From NCBI GenBank assembly GCA_036365515.1, contig CM070873.1, positions 75,418,529-75,482,528 of the forward strand: DNA of 64,000 nt, written 5' to 3'. Below, one piece after another: positions 1 through 10,887 of the stretch; position 1 is the first letter of the stretch; each line of letters starts with the position of its first letter. The notes under the pieces were generated by a model. It saw nothing but the letters and a program-made list of their open reading frames with translations, was not told the origin of the DNA and ran no database searches. Both the position numbers and the translations under genes were made by a program. The DNA is from Torymus aiolomorphi (Eukaryota; Arthropoda; Insecta; Hymenoptera; Torymidae).

Positions 1-655
1 AGTATATTTTAGTACTCTTTACTATATGACCAGATTGTTAAATCGCGTATTGTAAAGAGATTCATAAGACAGTCACATTTCCTTTACGATTTGGCGTAAC
101 TTAGAGCAATAGTATGTACATTTAATTTTTAATAATCATTATTTGCGTAATCGGCAATAACACGTTTTTAGAAAATTAATTGAATAGGTCTTCCAGCAAT
201 TTTCATTCTGATTTTTATTATTATTGAGAATATATCGTGTCACGGGGTGGATTTTCGGGCTAGGGCACGTTTCACCTGCGTGCCTTAGCGGTTCAATTCC
301 ATATCTCTCGGTTCAACTCCCGGAGATGTAATAGCCAGATTATGCAACGGACGCTACAACGTCGTGCAATGTTCACCTAATCTGGTTACTTACCGTGCAA
401 CATGCAAGTCGAAGACTTGCGCTTTGTTTCTCACCAGTGACTCGAACTCTCCTCTCGTTCACTGGGTTGTGTGCCGGCTGCTCAGATGAAACGATACGTT
501 TTCTCTTACGTAACGACCGCGGAGGCGGCGGGGAACGGGGAATGACTAGGTCGCGAAATAATAACTCGAGAGGTTAAATGTTAATAATAAAAAACTATTG
601 TTTATTAAATAAAAGAAGTTGTGGTGTGATAATGGATCAGAAATATAAAAGAAAT
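1..655. other. non-coding sequence, no feature recognised
   Basis: AT-rich sequence with a moderately GC-rich patch at 240-560. Short open frames here have no start context, domain or repeat support, so I call no gene. Two B-box-like strings (around 290-301 and 310-321) look superficially tRNA-like but do not sit in a cloverleaf. Confidence 0.5.
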
Positions 656-659
656 GAAT

Positions 660-1290
660 TTAGGTTTGCGTATTCCCTATCTAAACGGTGCGCCAGCACG
701 TTACCTCTGACGTCAGTTGCCTCGGAGACTGACGTCACGCTCGCGGTAATTTACGCCGCGCACGTGAGGTATAATACGCCTCACGTGTGCGGTACTCTAC
801 GCGCGCGCTCACCGAGTAAAGCGACGAAGTGTGAGAGCAGTCGCGAATGTCGCGATCGCCGCGCGACGCACACACGTATAAGTGTGAGAGGGCAGACGGC
901 GGGTTTACACGTGTGCGTACCTGTTGTGCGCACTCTCCGGCTTTGAAAAAGCCGGTGGTTTGACCTCGCGTTTAACCTTGATGAAGTGCGAGCCCGATGC
1001 CTACACTCTCTCCTCGCACTTGCTCTTACCGCACGAGAACGCCTACTCGAAGCCGATGTCCAGGTACGACGAGCCTGGACAAGCGGTTACGCGGAGCTAA
1101 TACGCGGCGCGGAAGAATGCGTGCACGCTTACCTTTTACCCAATTTAGCAACGGCTCAAGTAGTTGATCGGTCTCGGACGTGTCTGGTCTTACTTCCTGA
1201 GCAATATAAAAATCTTGATGCTGCGGTGGAGCGGACACGAAAAGTGCTATTACTTCCTCCAGACACTAAGTAGTTGGAGTGCGGCAGGTG
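660..1290. promoter_or_regulatory. CpG-rich patch with CRE and E-box palindromes
   Basis: This block is conspicuously CpG-rich against AT-rich surroundings. It holds two perfect CRE-type octamers TGACGTCA (708-715 and 730-737) placed as the arms of a larger inverted repeat. Three CACGTG E-boxes follow (761-766, 782-787, 908-913), the first two again inside a palindrome. A GC hairpin lies at 937-955 (CCGGCTTT, then GAA, then AAAGCCGG). A TATAAG string lies near 878. It could be a host promoter or an LTR/TE promoter; I cannot identify a downstream gene. The frames at 578-946 and 986-1273 look like by-products of low stop density in GC-rich DNA. Confidence 0.35.
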
Positions 1291-1294
1291 ATAC

Positions 1295-2157
1295 TAGCCT
1301 GTCGCACTTGAACTTTGCACTTTAAGGCGCGAAAACCGCAGAAGTACTTCAATACACTATTTTTGTATATCACCAGCAAAACTCTCGTGATTCGCGCTCT
1401 GACACGGTACTTCTCTTCAAATGAACGAACGAGTCTTCTTTTAATAACGGGCGAAACAAGGTGGAGCGAAACGAAAAGCGGTTGCAGAATACCGTAGCGA
1501 ACTATAAGATGGCTGGCCGGCTCGCCGCGGTCTGCTAGTCATCACGTCGATGCAGCTCAGATTCTGCATCGACGCGCCATCTCGCGTTCGCGCGCATGAG
1601 TTACTTCAACTACGGCTTATCCGCGACGTCGGTACGGCAGGCCGTGACAATCGAAAATCATCAATTACAATTACTCGAATAGTTATAGGAGATGCACACG
1701 CGTGCATATTATATACATCAGCTAACTGGTTTTTAAAAGTCTACATATTGCATATAAAAACTGTTGAAATCTTATCGAGATCGCGCTTATCATATTCCTT
1801 CGAATATAACTGCATTTATGTATTATGAGGTTATGATATTCGTACAAAAGTAGCTTCCATCAAGATGCGAATATTTAAGATTCTTCACAGTTTAATGTCT
1901 TGCAGTCCTCGACATATAAAATCATACACTGTTGTAACTAATTCTATTGATCCACCATATGTGCCATTGCAACAGTGTATGACGCTCAACGATGCTACGC
2001 TCATCATAGCATATTGACTGCTGACTGGTAAGTGCGAAAGTCTAGCGCTAGGTGGGAGGTGAACCTATCGCCTCTGCTGGCTGTTGCCCCGAAAGTGGGG
2101 ATAGAGGTGCAGTGGCTCGAGTTTCCACCACCATCCATAACACCCTATTTAAGGGGG
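1295..2157. other. non-coding sequence with one hairpin
   Basis: No gene recognised. An inverted repeat sits at 1923-1982 (arm CATACACTGTTG and its complement, about 35 bases between them). The rest appears unique at the scale I can read. Confidence 0.4.
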
Positions 2158-2324
2158 TTCATGCGATTTTAAAATGGGTTCACTATTTAATTTTTATGTC
2201 ATAAATTATTAAAATATAATAATGTAAGTTCGCACAGATATGGAAGGCAAATACTTTCTGAACCGAGAAAAACTACTGTGATAAAAAATTTGTAATCAAA
2301 CACGTAGATATTGTTCAATAAGTA

Positions 2325-2390
2325 AAAACCGCTACCAATTCATTGGTCCGTGGCTTCCTCAATTAATTTACTTATACCTTTAATAAATTT
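2325..2390 (-). repeat. hairpin-ended repeat module (variant ACCAAT/ATTGGT)
   Basis: Read on the minus strand: a TAAATTAATTGAGGAAGC stretch, then a hairpin ACCAAT-GA-ATTGGT, then AGCGGTTTTT. The same module occurs on the plus strand at 61370-61428 and 63640-63698, where the stem is GCCAAT/ATTGGC. The outer pair differs but stays complementary. Confidence 0.7.
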
Positions 2391-2889
2391 TTAATAACAA
2401 AATTTATAATTTTTGCAACAATTTATGACATAATTATAATTAAATTCATTTACGAAGATTAAAAAGTATTAATTTTTAAATTATGTATAAAATATGAATA
2501 AAATAATAGGTCTGATTTTTTTTTAAATTATGTGTGAAAAATAAATAAAATAATTGATTGTAATATTACCGTCAAAACCTTTTAAAATTCCTAAATAACC
2601 TTTACTTCAAATAATATTTTCTCTGTGAAATTTCACACATAGGGTACGTATCTCTAGTAGTATGCTGTCCGTATTTGCGTGCCCTTTCTCCAATTTCCGA
2701 ACTAAGAAAAAGGTTCTAACCTTAAAAATAATAAATGGCTATTACAAAACAAAAGCAGGTATACAACACGCGCTCATTGGCGCAAAGCGCATAGTGCATG
2801 TCATTTCCCTTTTCTAGTATACATAAATACGTTCCCGAATAATTATATTATATAATTATATCGAATAATTAAAAAAGAGGGCTAAAATA

Positions 2890-3800
2890 GTTTTAACCTC
2901 AAATATCTCTGAAATTCATAAACGAATTCTTTACCCTAAGAATTCTTCTAATAAATAATATACAAACTCTATATCTCCAGCAAATTTCAAAGAAATTAAA
3001 ACAATTTTAATGTAGTTATATTGTGCGACAACAAAGAAAGTGATTTTCAAAAATACTAGAATTTTAAATATCAAATATCTCAAAAAATAACCATATAATC
3101 TGGATGTAATTTTACACAGGTATTGCCTATATCGCATACAAAATAGTCTATAAATTTCAATCTGATACATGAAGTCGTCATTGAGAAATTACGATTTTGA
3201 AAAAAAACCGTAAAAGAATTTTAACCTTAAATATCTCTAAAAATCAAGAGACAATTCTTTTACCTAAAGGACTTATACGATAATATATAGACTCTACATT
3301 TCCACAAAATTTCAACATGATTAAACCAATTTTTGTTTTCTCTAGTTATCATGCGACAAAGAAAATCATTTTGTAAAATATGAAAATTTTCAAAATCAAA
3401 TATCTCAAAAAGTAATCGTATGATCTTGATGAAAATTCGCAGACATAGTAGCTATATCGCATACAAAATTATCTATAAATTTGGAGCTGATACATGGAGC
3501 CGTTCTCGAGAAATTACGATTTGAAAAAAGGTTAAAAAAATGTTAACCTCAAATATTTCTGAAATTTCTGGACTAATCATTTTGCCCAAAGAACTCGACC
3601 GAGAGCTATCCAAAACCTACCTCTACAAGGAATTTCAAAGCGATTAAGTCAATTTTTCTTCCGTAATCGTTGGACATACAAAACTCATTTTTTTCATATT
3701 TGAATTTTTTTTCCAAAAACTACTCGACAAAATGAACTCAAATTTTTACAGATGATAGCTACATACCTTCAGCATTATTATGATTTTTCTCAAGAAAATT
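2890..3800. repeat. ~322-bp degenerate tandem repeat
   Basis: A block starting with a string like TAACCTCAAATATCTCTGAAATT recurs at about 2896, 3220 and 3541, giving a period near 322 bp and about 2.5 to 3 units. Each unit ends in AAATTACGATTTGAAAAA-like sequence. The same family in reverse complement is at 57690-58286 and continues after the DD41D insertion at 61241-61330. Confidence 0.7.
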
Positions 3801-4132
3801 GACCGTTTAGTTTAGGAGTTATAAGCTTTTTAAAAAAAAAACACGTTTTTGTTAATAACAAAAGAACCGTGATAGCTAGAGAAAATTATTTTTTTTTTAG
3901 AAAATATAGGTATTTTAATGCTCTTCCGAATGCTATCCATTCGATTCAAATATCTCGATCTTATCATTAAAGAAAAGCAAAAATCAATTTTGAGAAAATC
4001 GAAAATTCGAAATAAAACAAAAACGCATCGGCAAATCAAAAAACGAGCTTTTGACCCGCCATCACACAAAGAAAACAAAAAAATGAGACCTGTCCGGTCA
4101 CAATCGATCGAGTAGAAGCCGAGATCCAGGCG

Positions 4133-4182
4133 TATACATACACATACACATACACACGCGCGCGCGCGCACATACGCACACG
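4133..4182. repeat. CA/CG microsatellite
   Basis: Alternating purine-pyrimidine tract with ACACATACACATAC followed by CGCGCGCGCG. It occupies the same place in its module as the GT tracts at 38745-38812 and 57150-57310. Open frames through it are artefacts. Confidence 0.85.
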
Positions 4183-4292
4183 CACACATACATCCATACA
4201 GACATTTTTCAAAAATCATGTATTTTGATTCCTAACACCTCGAAAAACAATTATAACATGTTTTTACAATAACTCAAAAAATTACTATCACA

Positions 4293-4311
4293 AAGCTTCC
4301 TCTAGGAGGAA
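4293..4311 (-). repeat. perfect 8-bp-stem hairpin GCTTCCTC/GAGGAAGC
   Basis: GCTTCCTC-TAG-GAGGAAGC. Homologous hairpins at 57031-57049 (loop ATA) and 38630-38648 (stem GCTTTCTC/GAGAAAGC) precede a ~90-bp segment and a GT-rich tract. Here the module is on the minus strand and the tract is at 4133-4182. Confidence 0.75.
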
Positions 4312-4313
4312 GC

Positions 4314-4659
4314 AAAAAGTTACTTTCGCTATTTGCCAACTTTTTATTTTTCATTCGATTTTAATGTTTAACGTCTCATTTTACTCCTTAAATATTTGTC
4401 TACGACTCATCCAGGCTTATATTATGAAATAATTAATATATACAAAGCAGCATGTAATTGTTTACAGTTTAGGCACAGTAAACTTCAAGTTTATACTGTA
4501 TTGTACTGTAAACAATTAGATGTGGCTTTGTATATATTAATTATTCCATAATATAAGCCTGGATGGGTTGTAGACAAATGTTTAAGGAGTAAAATGAAAC
4601 GTTAAACATTAAAATCTAATGAAAAATAGAAAGTTGGCAAATAGCGAAAATAACTTTTT
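4314..4659. mobile_element. palindromic MITE, ~345 bp
   Basis: The left arm (about 4319-4475) begins GTTACTTTCGCTATTTGCC. The right arm (about 4500-4654) is its reverse complement with few mismatches, leaving a ~20-bp centre. There is no coding capacity. The ends run into A/T runs, so the target-site duplication is unclear. It sits next to the hairpin module inside the 2158-4830 foldback. Confidence 0.7.
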
Positions 4660-4875
4660 TACTCATTGATCAATACCTACGTGTTCGATTAACAATTTTT
4701 TTATCACAATAGTTTTTTTCGGTTCAGAAAGTATTTGCCTTTCATATCTGAGTGAACTTACATTATTATATTTTAATAGTTTATGACATCAAAATTAAAT
4801 AGTGAACCCATTTTTAAATCGCATCATACTTTCTCTCTCACGTTTACACATATAAATGAGAGAGACGCCGATTTG

Positions 4876-6210
4876 ACTCACTCCTCGGTAACAACGGGGC
4901 GAGGAAGAAGACGCACTCAGAGAAATTTTTTCTCAAAATGTTTATATTTAACATGGCATTGTAACTATTAAAATGTATATGTTAATAGTTACAATGCCAT
5001 GTTAATAGTTAAAATATTATGTTAAATATAAACATATTCTTCTCTCAGTGCGGAAGTCTACTCATTCAGTCTAGTTAGTCAGGACGGCGTGCTCGCCACG
5101 AGGCCGCATGGCCGACTCACACGGCATTCTTGGGGAGTCGAGTGAAACTCTCTCTATTAGTCAGGACGGCGTGCTCGCCACGAGGCCGCATGGCCAACTC
5201 ACATGGCATTCTCACTCTATTCAAAATCCATCCATGTTACGGTCTATCACGTAGAGAAACTCACACCTTCGGCAATTCTCATGGTGGATCAACTCAAGTG
5301 GTCGCTCTCTCTTTCTCAGCATGGACATCTTATATAGCGTCGTCTCACGCGGCATGTTCTCACCCAGCAGTGTCTCTCACACGGTATAGCCGGCAACATG
5401 GAAACTTCTCGTATGGCAGAGCTACTCAAACGGCATCTTCTCACCGGCGCTCGATGCCTCGAGCACACCACGAGGCAACATCTCACGCGCCTTCTGCTGC
5501 ATTTTGGCGGCGGTTCTCAGCGAGGAAACTTCACTGGCTCTCCTCAAATGGATCTGCTCACTGGTTTTTCTCATTTGGCGCAACTCATCTGCTTCTGTGC
5601 ATCGCAATCGGCTTTTTCTCACACCTTCTGGATTAATATAATCGCTGCGAAGCCAGCGATCATTTTGCAGCGTGAGAGGCAGCCGCGGCACCTCTCAACA
5701 ACCACTACGCAACACTCAACTGCTTCTTTCTCAACTATGGTTTTTATCTGGCTGCCCTCCTCGGCTGCTTCGCATCCTCGCACTCATCTCAACGGCTTCT
5801 TCACGTGATCATCTCAACTTACGGCTTTACTCAACTGCACATCATCGTTGTGGAGTCACCATCATAGGATCAACTCATAAGCGTAGGCGATTAATACAAC
5901 GCTACGTGCGAGAAGGTAAATAATTCTATGCGGCCATTTTATACAGAGGTGTGCTGCTATAGTAAATGCATAACCACGCGGCACAATAGGAATTACTCAG
6001 TCATGATTGGATCAATAATACCTAATCATGTCATCTCATTGAAAACTCAATCACAATCAACTCAATAATATTTAATTGTGTTATTTATTGCATGGCTACT
6101 CTCATCAGTGACTCTCAACGTAATTTAGAAAACTCATACACTCCAATTGTACAACTCACATACACTTACTCAGAATTTTGTAACACTCAGACACTCAAAC
6201 AATTATGTAA
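4876..6210 (+). repeat. CTCA-punctuated array (~43 tetramers in 1.3 kb)
   Basis: From 4876 to about 6200 I count about 43 occurrences of CTCA on the plus strand, usually as ACTCA, TCTCA or TTCTCA. About 5 would be expected by chance. Spacers are 10-60 nt and mostly non-repetitive. In the GC-richer part (5100-5830) many are followed by 1-4 bases and then GGC(A/T), for example CTCACACGGCATTCT and CTCACGCGGCATGTT, which suggests a heavily decayed ~17-bp minisatellite. A 38-bp direct repeat (5076-5113 and 5158-5195, 82 bp apart) lies inside. Frames at 5130-5808 stay open because of composition; none shows a domain. The function, if any, is unknown. Confidence 0.6.
4938..5035. repeat. 98-bp inverted repeat
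   Basis: TGTTTATATTTAACAT...ATGTTAAATATAAACA form the outer arms. An inner pair around ACATGGCATTGTAACTATTA and its complement forms a long AT-rich hairpin. It lies at the start of the CTCA array. Confidence 0.75.
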
Positions 6211-6299
6211 CAGGCATACACTCGACCAATTTATTGTAACAGTTACACACACATTTAATATCAACCTTTATATCAACTTTTATATCAACTTTTAAATAA

Positions 6300-6890
6300 C
6301 TTAATGTAAGTATGTAATAGTGATAATATTTTATAGACAGTTTTCAATATATTATATTATAATTTAATTTACTAAAGTGTTTGGCTCTCAATTTATTTTG
6401 TAAACACCCACAGCATGTCCTCATTATAAATTATGGCATTCTCAAACAGGGTCGGATACCTTTAAAATGACGAAAAATCAATTTTTTTTTATTACATATT
6501 TTACTAAAAAAATACTTGTAGAAAATATCCCAATTAGTTTTAAAGCATTATCTATTTTTGTTTTAAGAATATACACAAAAAACTGATAAATCAATAACTA
6601 AATGAAAATTGTATATAAAATTTAATTAAGTTTCGATTTGATCCATATAAAAATACAAATAATATCAAAGAAACGATTTTTAAATCAAAATTTTTAACGT
6701 GAATATGCTCTTGTATATTCAAAAAACAAATTTCACAATATTCAAAAAACAAATTTCCCAATATAAAACATACGCAATAGCAGTATAAAATAAAGTAGAA
6801 ATTGTTCAAATGATGTTATAATATCTTAATCAACGACTAAATGAAAATTGTATATGAAATTTATTTAAGTATGGATCAAATCGAAATTTT
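6300..6890. other. AT-rich spacer with a direct repeat
   Basis: No gene. An AACTAAATGAAAATTGTATAT-type string occurs at about 6594 and again at about 6834, a degenerate ~240-bp direct repeat. Related AT-rich sequence precedes the Helitron tail at 10640-10690. Confidence 0.4.
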
Positions 6891-6895
6891 TAGGC

Positions 6896-7175
6896 TCGAC
6901 CGCTGCTCGTTAGGCACGACCACTGCGCGGGAGAGCCTTATAATTTCACCAGAGCGAAAATTGTCTGACTTCAAAAACTAATATTTTGATACAAAAAAAT
7001 TCTTTTCCAGTCAAAATGAGTACGTTTTAAGCGTTTTCTGTGATGTATGTATATCTGTACGCCCGTATGTACGCAATTTTCTCGATTATCTCAATGAATT
7101 TTCAACCGATTCCATCGGGATCGCGGGAAAATACTCCTTTAATTATACCTAAGTGCTGGTTCTCGATTGAGATAT
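6896..7175 (-). repeat. dispersed repeat with GGTCGTGCCTA module (copy 1)
   Basis: About 280 bp is the reverse complement of 61455-61735. It includes a GGCACGACC motif next to AGCCTTATAATTTCACC, a GTATGTATATCTGTACGCCCG tract, and the string CCGATTCCATCGGGATCGCGGG. No coding capacity. It belongs to the same superfamily as the GT-tract modules. Confidence 0.75.
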
Positions 7176-7279
7176 ATCGATGAAAAATTAAAAAAATGCG
7201 AGCACAAAGAAACATTTCAAAAAATCTATTTTTAAGCTTAATGACTAGAAAAATTAATTTTAAGCTTATATCTACAGTT

Positions 7280-7935
7280 CTATCTGCTAAAACTAATTAA
7301 AATACACCTTTTTTCTGTTCGACACTTTTTTCGACGAGCAATATTTGCCAAGATAACTGCAAAAAACGACAAAAAGATCAAAATTTGACGATTTTCGGCT
7401 ATAACTTGACAAGATTTGATTTTATGCAAAAATGTTAAACGTAAAAGTTGTAGATAATATTTAAACAAAACTTTTCTATTTAATATTTTCGTGTAAAATC
7501 AACTCCTGACGAGTTAGACTTATAAAAACGATTTTAAACGTCAAAATATGCATGAAATGGACGATTTTCGGCTAAAACTTGACAGGATTTGACTTTACAC
7601 AAACATGTTCAATACAAAAGTTCTAGATTATATTTAGATAAAACTTTTTTCCATTTAACATTTTCATATAAAATGGATTCGTGACCGCTTAGACCTATAA
7701 AAAAGATTTTTAATGCCTAAATACATCTGAAATAGTCGATTTTCGCTTATCATACAAGAATTTGACTTTCAATAAAACTGCTAAATACAAAGCATATAGA
7801 TATAGTTTAAACAAAACTTATTCCCTATTAACATTTTTATGTACAATAATTTCTGGATCATCAAACGTATAAACATGATTTTTAATACCCCAATACACGT
7901 ATAGTGAATTTTCGCTTATTATTTAACAGAATTAG
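7280..7935 (-). repeat. 175-bp tandem repeat, about 3-4 units
   Basis: The string GATTTTCGGCTATAACTTG and its variants recur at about 7388, 7563, 7738 and 7909, with spacings of 175, 175 and 171 bp. The same satellite on the opposite strand is at 56313-56880, and one degenerate unit is at 49190-49320. Units decay toward the right. Confidence 0.8.
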
Positions 7936-9545
7936 ACTTGCACAGAAGTATTCGATACAATAGCTCTAAATAAGATGGAAAAAATCGACATAACATTACA
8001 AAGATAATATAATTACCAAAACATAATAATAAGATACAAAATTACATTTGATTACAATATTCAATGGGATAAACACATTGGAAGAATAATTAAAGAAACA
8101 AAATATCTATTTCCCTGTTTTCTATAAAAAGATTTTTAATAACAAATTTAAAAAATTTAATATAAGATTAACCAGCTTAACCTACTAACTATGTTCCCAG
8201 GACCTAAGCGATTGAACTACAAGAATCAAAATTTTGTAATATTATATAAGTACATGTTAAAGGAATATCATATATACAAAAAAAACTTTTGTGTAATGTA
8301 TGAGCTATAAATGTTCTAATATGGTAAATTTCAATGCATAAAGAATGCAATGTTCTAGCTGACTCAGTCTTACAGCATGTAGAAAACTATTAAATAGGCA
8401 AGTCTCACTGGGTAGAAGTCTGCGAAATACATAATGATGTATTTTAATACAACAGATACCTTGAAGCGAATTCTTACACCCTGACTAAACTTAGAAATTA
8501 AATAGACGAGTTAATATTACCAGGGACAACTACCTATCCTTATCGCATTTAACAACAGACACACAGCACTTATATAATATTTCCCAGTTCCTATTACCTA
8601 TCCCCTCACACTTTAAAGCACTAACACTCGAAGATCACTTAGAGCTGCAGAAGTTGCAAAATAGGGCTGGACGGTCTAGGCTGGCCACTACTCCATGGCT
8701 GCCAGTCTGCTGAGAATCATCTAACAGTGATCCACTATGTCAGTAACCACACGACCGAGGAGGAAAGTACTGACAGAGACCGTCAATTGTGTTCCATGTC
8801 AGGGATTGCCTCAGCCTAGGGATCAGCAAAGCACATGAATAGCATATCAGTCCCTATTCTGGGGGACAAGCGAGGAGAGTTGAGCAGCTAAAAACCACAT
8901 ATGACTAATAAATAGATGAATTAAAAAAAACATACCACACAAAAGAAAAGTCTGCAGCAATGGCTGTTGTTCACTCACTGTACCAGCTTCCTGTGACAAC
9001 TAGAGGGGAAGGATTGGTGGAGACCTTTAACCGTTGTTTTACTGCTGGAAACAGCAACAGCCTGAGATTAGAGACACAAGCAGCAGCTTAACTGTACACA
9101 TAGTCACTAGTGTAAGAGCCAAACAAGGAAAGTTGAGCATCTAAAAACCACATATAATTAATAAATAGATGACTCAGACAACATTTCCACACCCAAGAAA
9201 CAGTCTGCAGCAGTGCCCGTCGTTTACACTACTCTCGCTGCCACAGATACCTGCAACAAGCGAAAGTACTATCAGCTCACCCATCAGAGAGGTTAGAAAC
9301 GAGAAAATGCTTACTAAATCTGCTCTTGCCGCTGACACACTGCCTTTCCATCTCCGACGAATCATCGGCAATCGGCGAACACGATGCAAGGGCGAACACG
9401 ATTCACCAGGGCGGCATACTACAGCAGCCACAGTTATCGCTGGGGACGCTGGGAGCCAGACGATTCGATTGTTGACAACACACACCATGGACACATGTGC
9501 GCCACGGCACGTGGCACTACTCAGCAGTAGCAGAAAGCGCGCGCG

Positions 9546-9548
<3 letters not shown>

Positions 9549-9620
<72 letters not shown>
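9549..9620. repeat. (AT)n microsatellite
   Basis: About 72 bp of pure AT. The inverted copy has a matching AT tract at 39920-39985. Frames such as IYIYIY are artefacts. Confidence 0.95.
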
Positions 9621-9624
<4 letters not shown>

Positions 9625-10497
9625 CATACAGGGAGCGCTTGCGGTTGCGCGAGTCGCATGTGTTTTTCCGCTGTTCTTGCTGTGCGAGCGCAGCCTAGCC
9701 GAGGCAGTGAGGCAACGGTCACATAGGTCCGGAAAGTGTGTACGACCGTGAGCCAAGGTACCTAGCATAGCCGTTACGACTGCTGCAGTATAAGTATATT
9801 CATGCACGCAGGTCGCAGGGCTAAGTCAGATTGCCGTTGCCGAATGCATCAGTATTGAGTATTCTCCTTCTGTTTTTCTCCTTTTCGCGGTATTAGTGTA
9901 TATATGCATATGTGCGGAAGTATTTTTTGTAATTGAGATTGTATAGGTATATGTAGTTAGGAACACCCGCGAGTCCGTGAGCAGCTAGTCTCCACCTTAT
10001 GGATAAGATTAAAACAAAATTTTGTTTTCATGTTACATTTTCATAAATAAAAATAAAAAACCAATTATTATAATTATAATAGCAATTATGAAAACTATGT
10101 TTTTAATTTTAAATATAACTGCAATCATGGTATTTATATTCAATATTCCCATGCGCGCTTTAATCATGTCAATTAATACTTAATAAATTTATATACATCA
10201 TAGGCTATTTAAAAAGTTATCTAAATATTTTTATACATGTAGAATTAAACGCAAACCTTCTACAAAAAAGAAGAAATAAATGTGTAAAAGTAAATGGATA
10301 ACTATTATTTAAATTCTACTGCAGATGCATTTATGTTTATTTTAAATGATAAAAACGATAAATGAAGTATTACAATTTTTGCAATAATAAAAGTTTAAGG
10401 TTCTTCTGAGCATTGCGGTCGTGCCTATTATGTAAAAACGAAGTTTTTACATAGGGAGGGGGGGGCGGCGAGCGAAGCGAGGAGCAGATGTGTGTGT

Positions 10498-10521
10498 GGG
10501 GGGGGGGGGGGGGGGGGGGGG
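10498..10521 (+). repeat. poly-G run of 24
   Basis: Twenty-four consecutive G within the GC-rich tail of the Helitron-like element, a potential G-quadruplex and an assembly-risk site. Confidence 0.9.
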
Positions 10522-10689
10522 TGGGGTGCCGAAGGCACGCTGGGGGGCGCAGCCCCCCTACTTATCGTGAATAATACTCTTACGTATTAAACAAAATTAC
10601 GTAACAAAAATATATATAATATAAGTATTTAAATGATGTTATAAAATATGTTATTCAATATCAAAATAAAAATTATATATAATATTTAT

Positions 10690-10839
10690 TTAAATGTGGA
10701 TTATCCTACTCGGGATACCACTGAAAAAAACGCATTCATTTATTTATCTCTTGCCTTATGTGGAAAAAATAGAACAAATGGGTTGTTACTTAAAATGGGG
10801 GTTGATGAGCGGAGCGAGTAGGGGGGTACCCCATCTTAG
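10690..10839 (+). mobile_element. Helitron 3' tail relic
   Basis: It shares ordered blocks with the tail that follows the helicase at 24735-25176: a GTGGATTA...GGGATACCACT segment, AAAAACGCA, TGTGGAAAAAATAGAACA, and GGGGGTTGATGAGCGGAGCGAG. The copy ends at a TTAG (10836-10839) followed by T, near the Helitron rule of CTRR then T. No coding sequence remains. Confidence 0.6.
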
Positions 10840-10887
10840 TATATATATATCTTCCTATACTATATAGTTTTAAGCATTTTTTCTTAC

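Larger units (their letters stand above)
2158..4830. mobile_element. 2.7-kb foldback element with ~170-bp inverted ends
   Basis: The block at about 2158-2330 reappears as its reverse complement at about 4655-4830. Both arms contain the sequence for GGGTTCAC, TTTATGTCATAAA-like and AAATACTTTCTGAACCGA-like strings. Between the arms lie ~322-bp tandem units, a CA/CG microsatellite, a short perfect hairpin and an inner palindromic MITE. No transposase is visible, so it is non-autonomous. Parts of the interior recur in inverse orientation at 57000-58286. I could not define a target-site duplication, so the exact ends are uncertain. Confidence 0.6.
7990..10560 (+). mobile_element. Helitron-like non-autonomous element, copy 1
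   Basis: Most of this block is matched in reverse complement by 49320-47679 plus 40069-38957, with the same order of landmarks. These are the GCTTAGATT-type region, the CTCACACTTTAAAGCACTAACAC region, the ACCACATATGACTAATAAATAGATG region, a GTAGCAGAAAGCGCGCGCG string, an AT microsatellite, and a tail with GCGAGCGAAGCGAGGAGCAG. The tail closes with a GC hairpin near 10541-10558, as in Helitron 3' ends, but this copy ends CTAC rather than CTAG. A ~249-bp internal duplication (8871-8990 and 9120-9240) is present. No Rep or helicase lies inside. The left end is not defined; it runs into the 175-bp repeats. Confidence 0.55.

Noticed and set aside
280..330. tRNA gene suggested by GGTTCAATTCC and GGTTCAACTCC
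   Set aside because: Two B-box-like strings lie 20 bp apart, but there is no A box at the right distance, no acceptor stem and no anticodon arm.
578..1273. Small proteins from the open frames in the CpG-rich patch
   Set aside because: They overlap on both strands, lack any recognisable domain, and lie where GC content makes stops rare.
5130..5923. Overlapping 83-168-residue frames in the CTCA array
   Set aside because: Several frames are open at once in GC-richer repetitive DNA; the peptides are compositional and share no motif.
9169..9807. Proteins of up to 185 residues spanning the AT microsatellite
   Set aside because: They exist only because (AT)n encodes IY repeats in open frames on both strands; the inverted copy of the element does not keep them.
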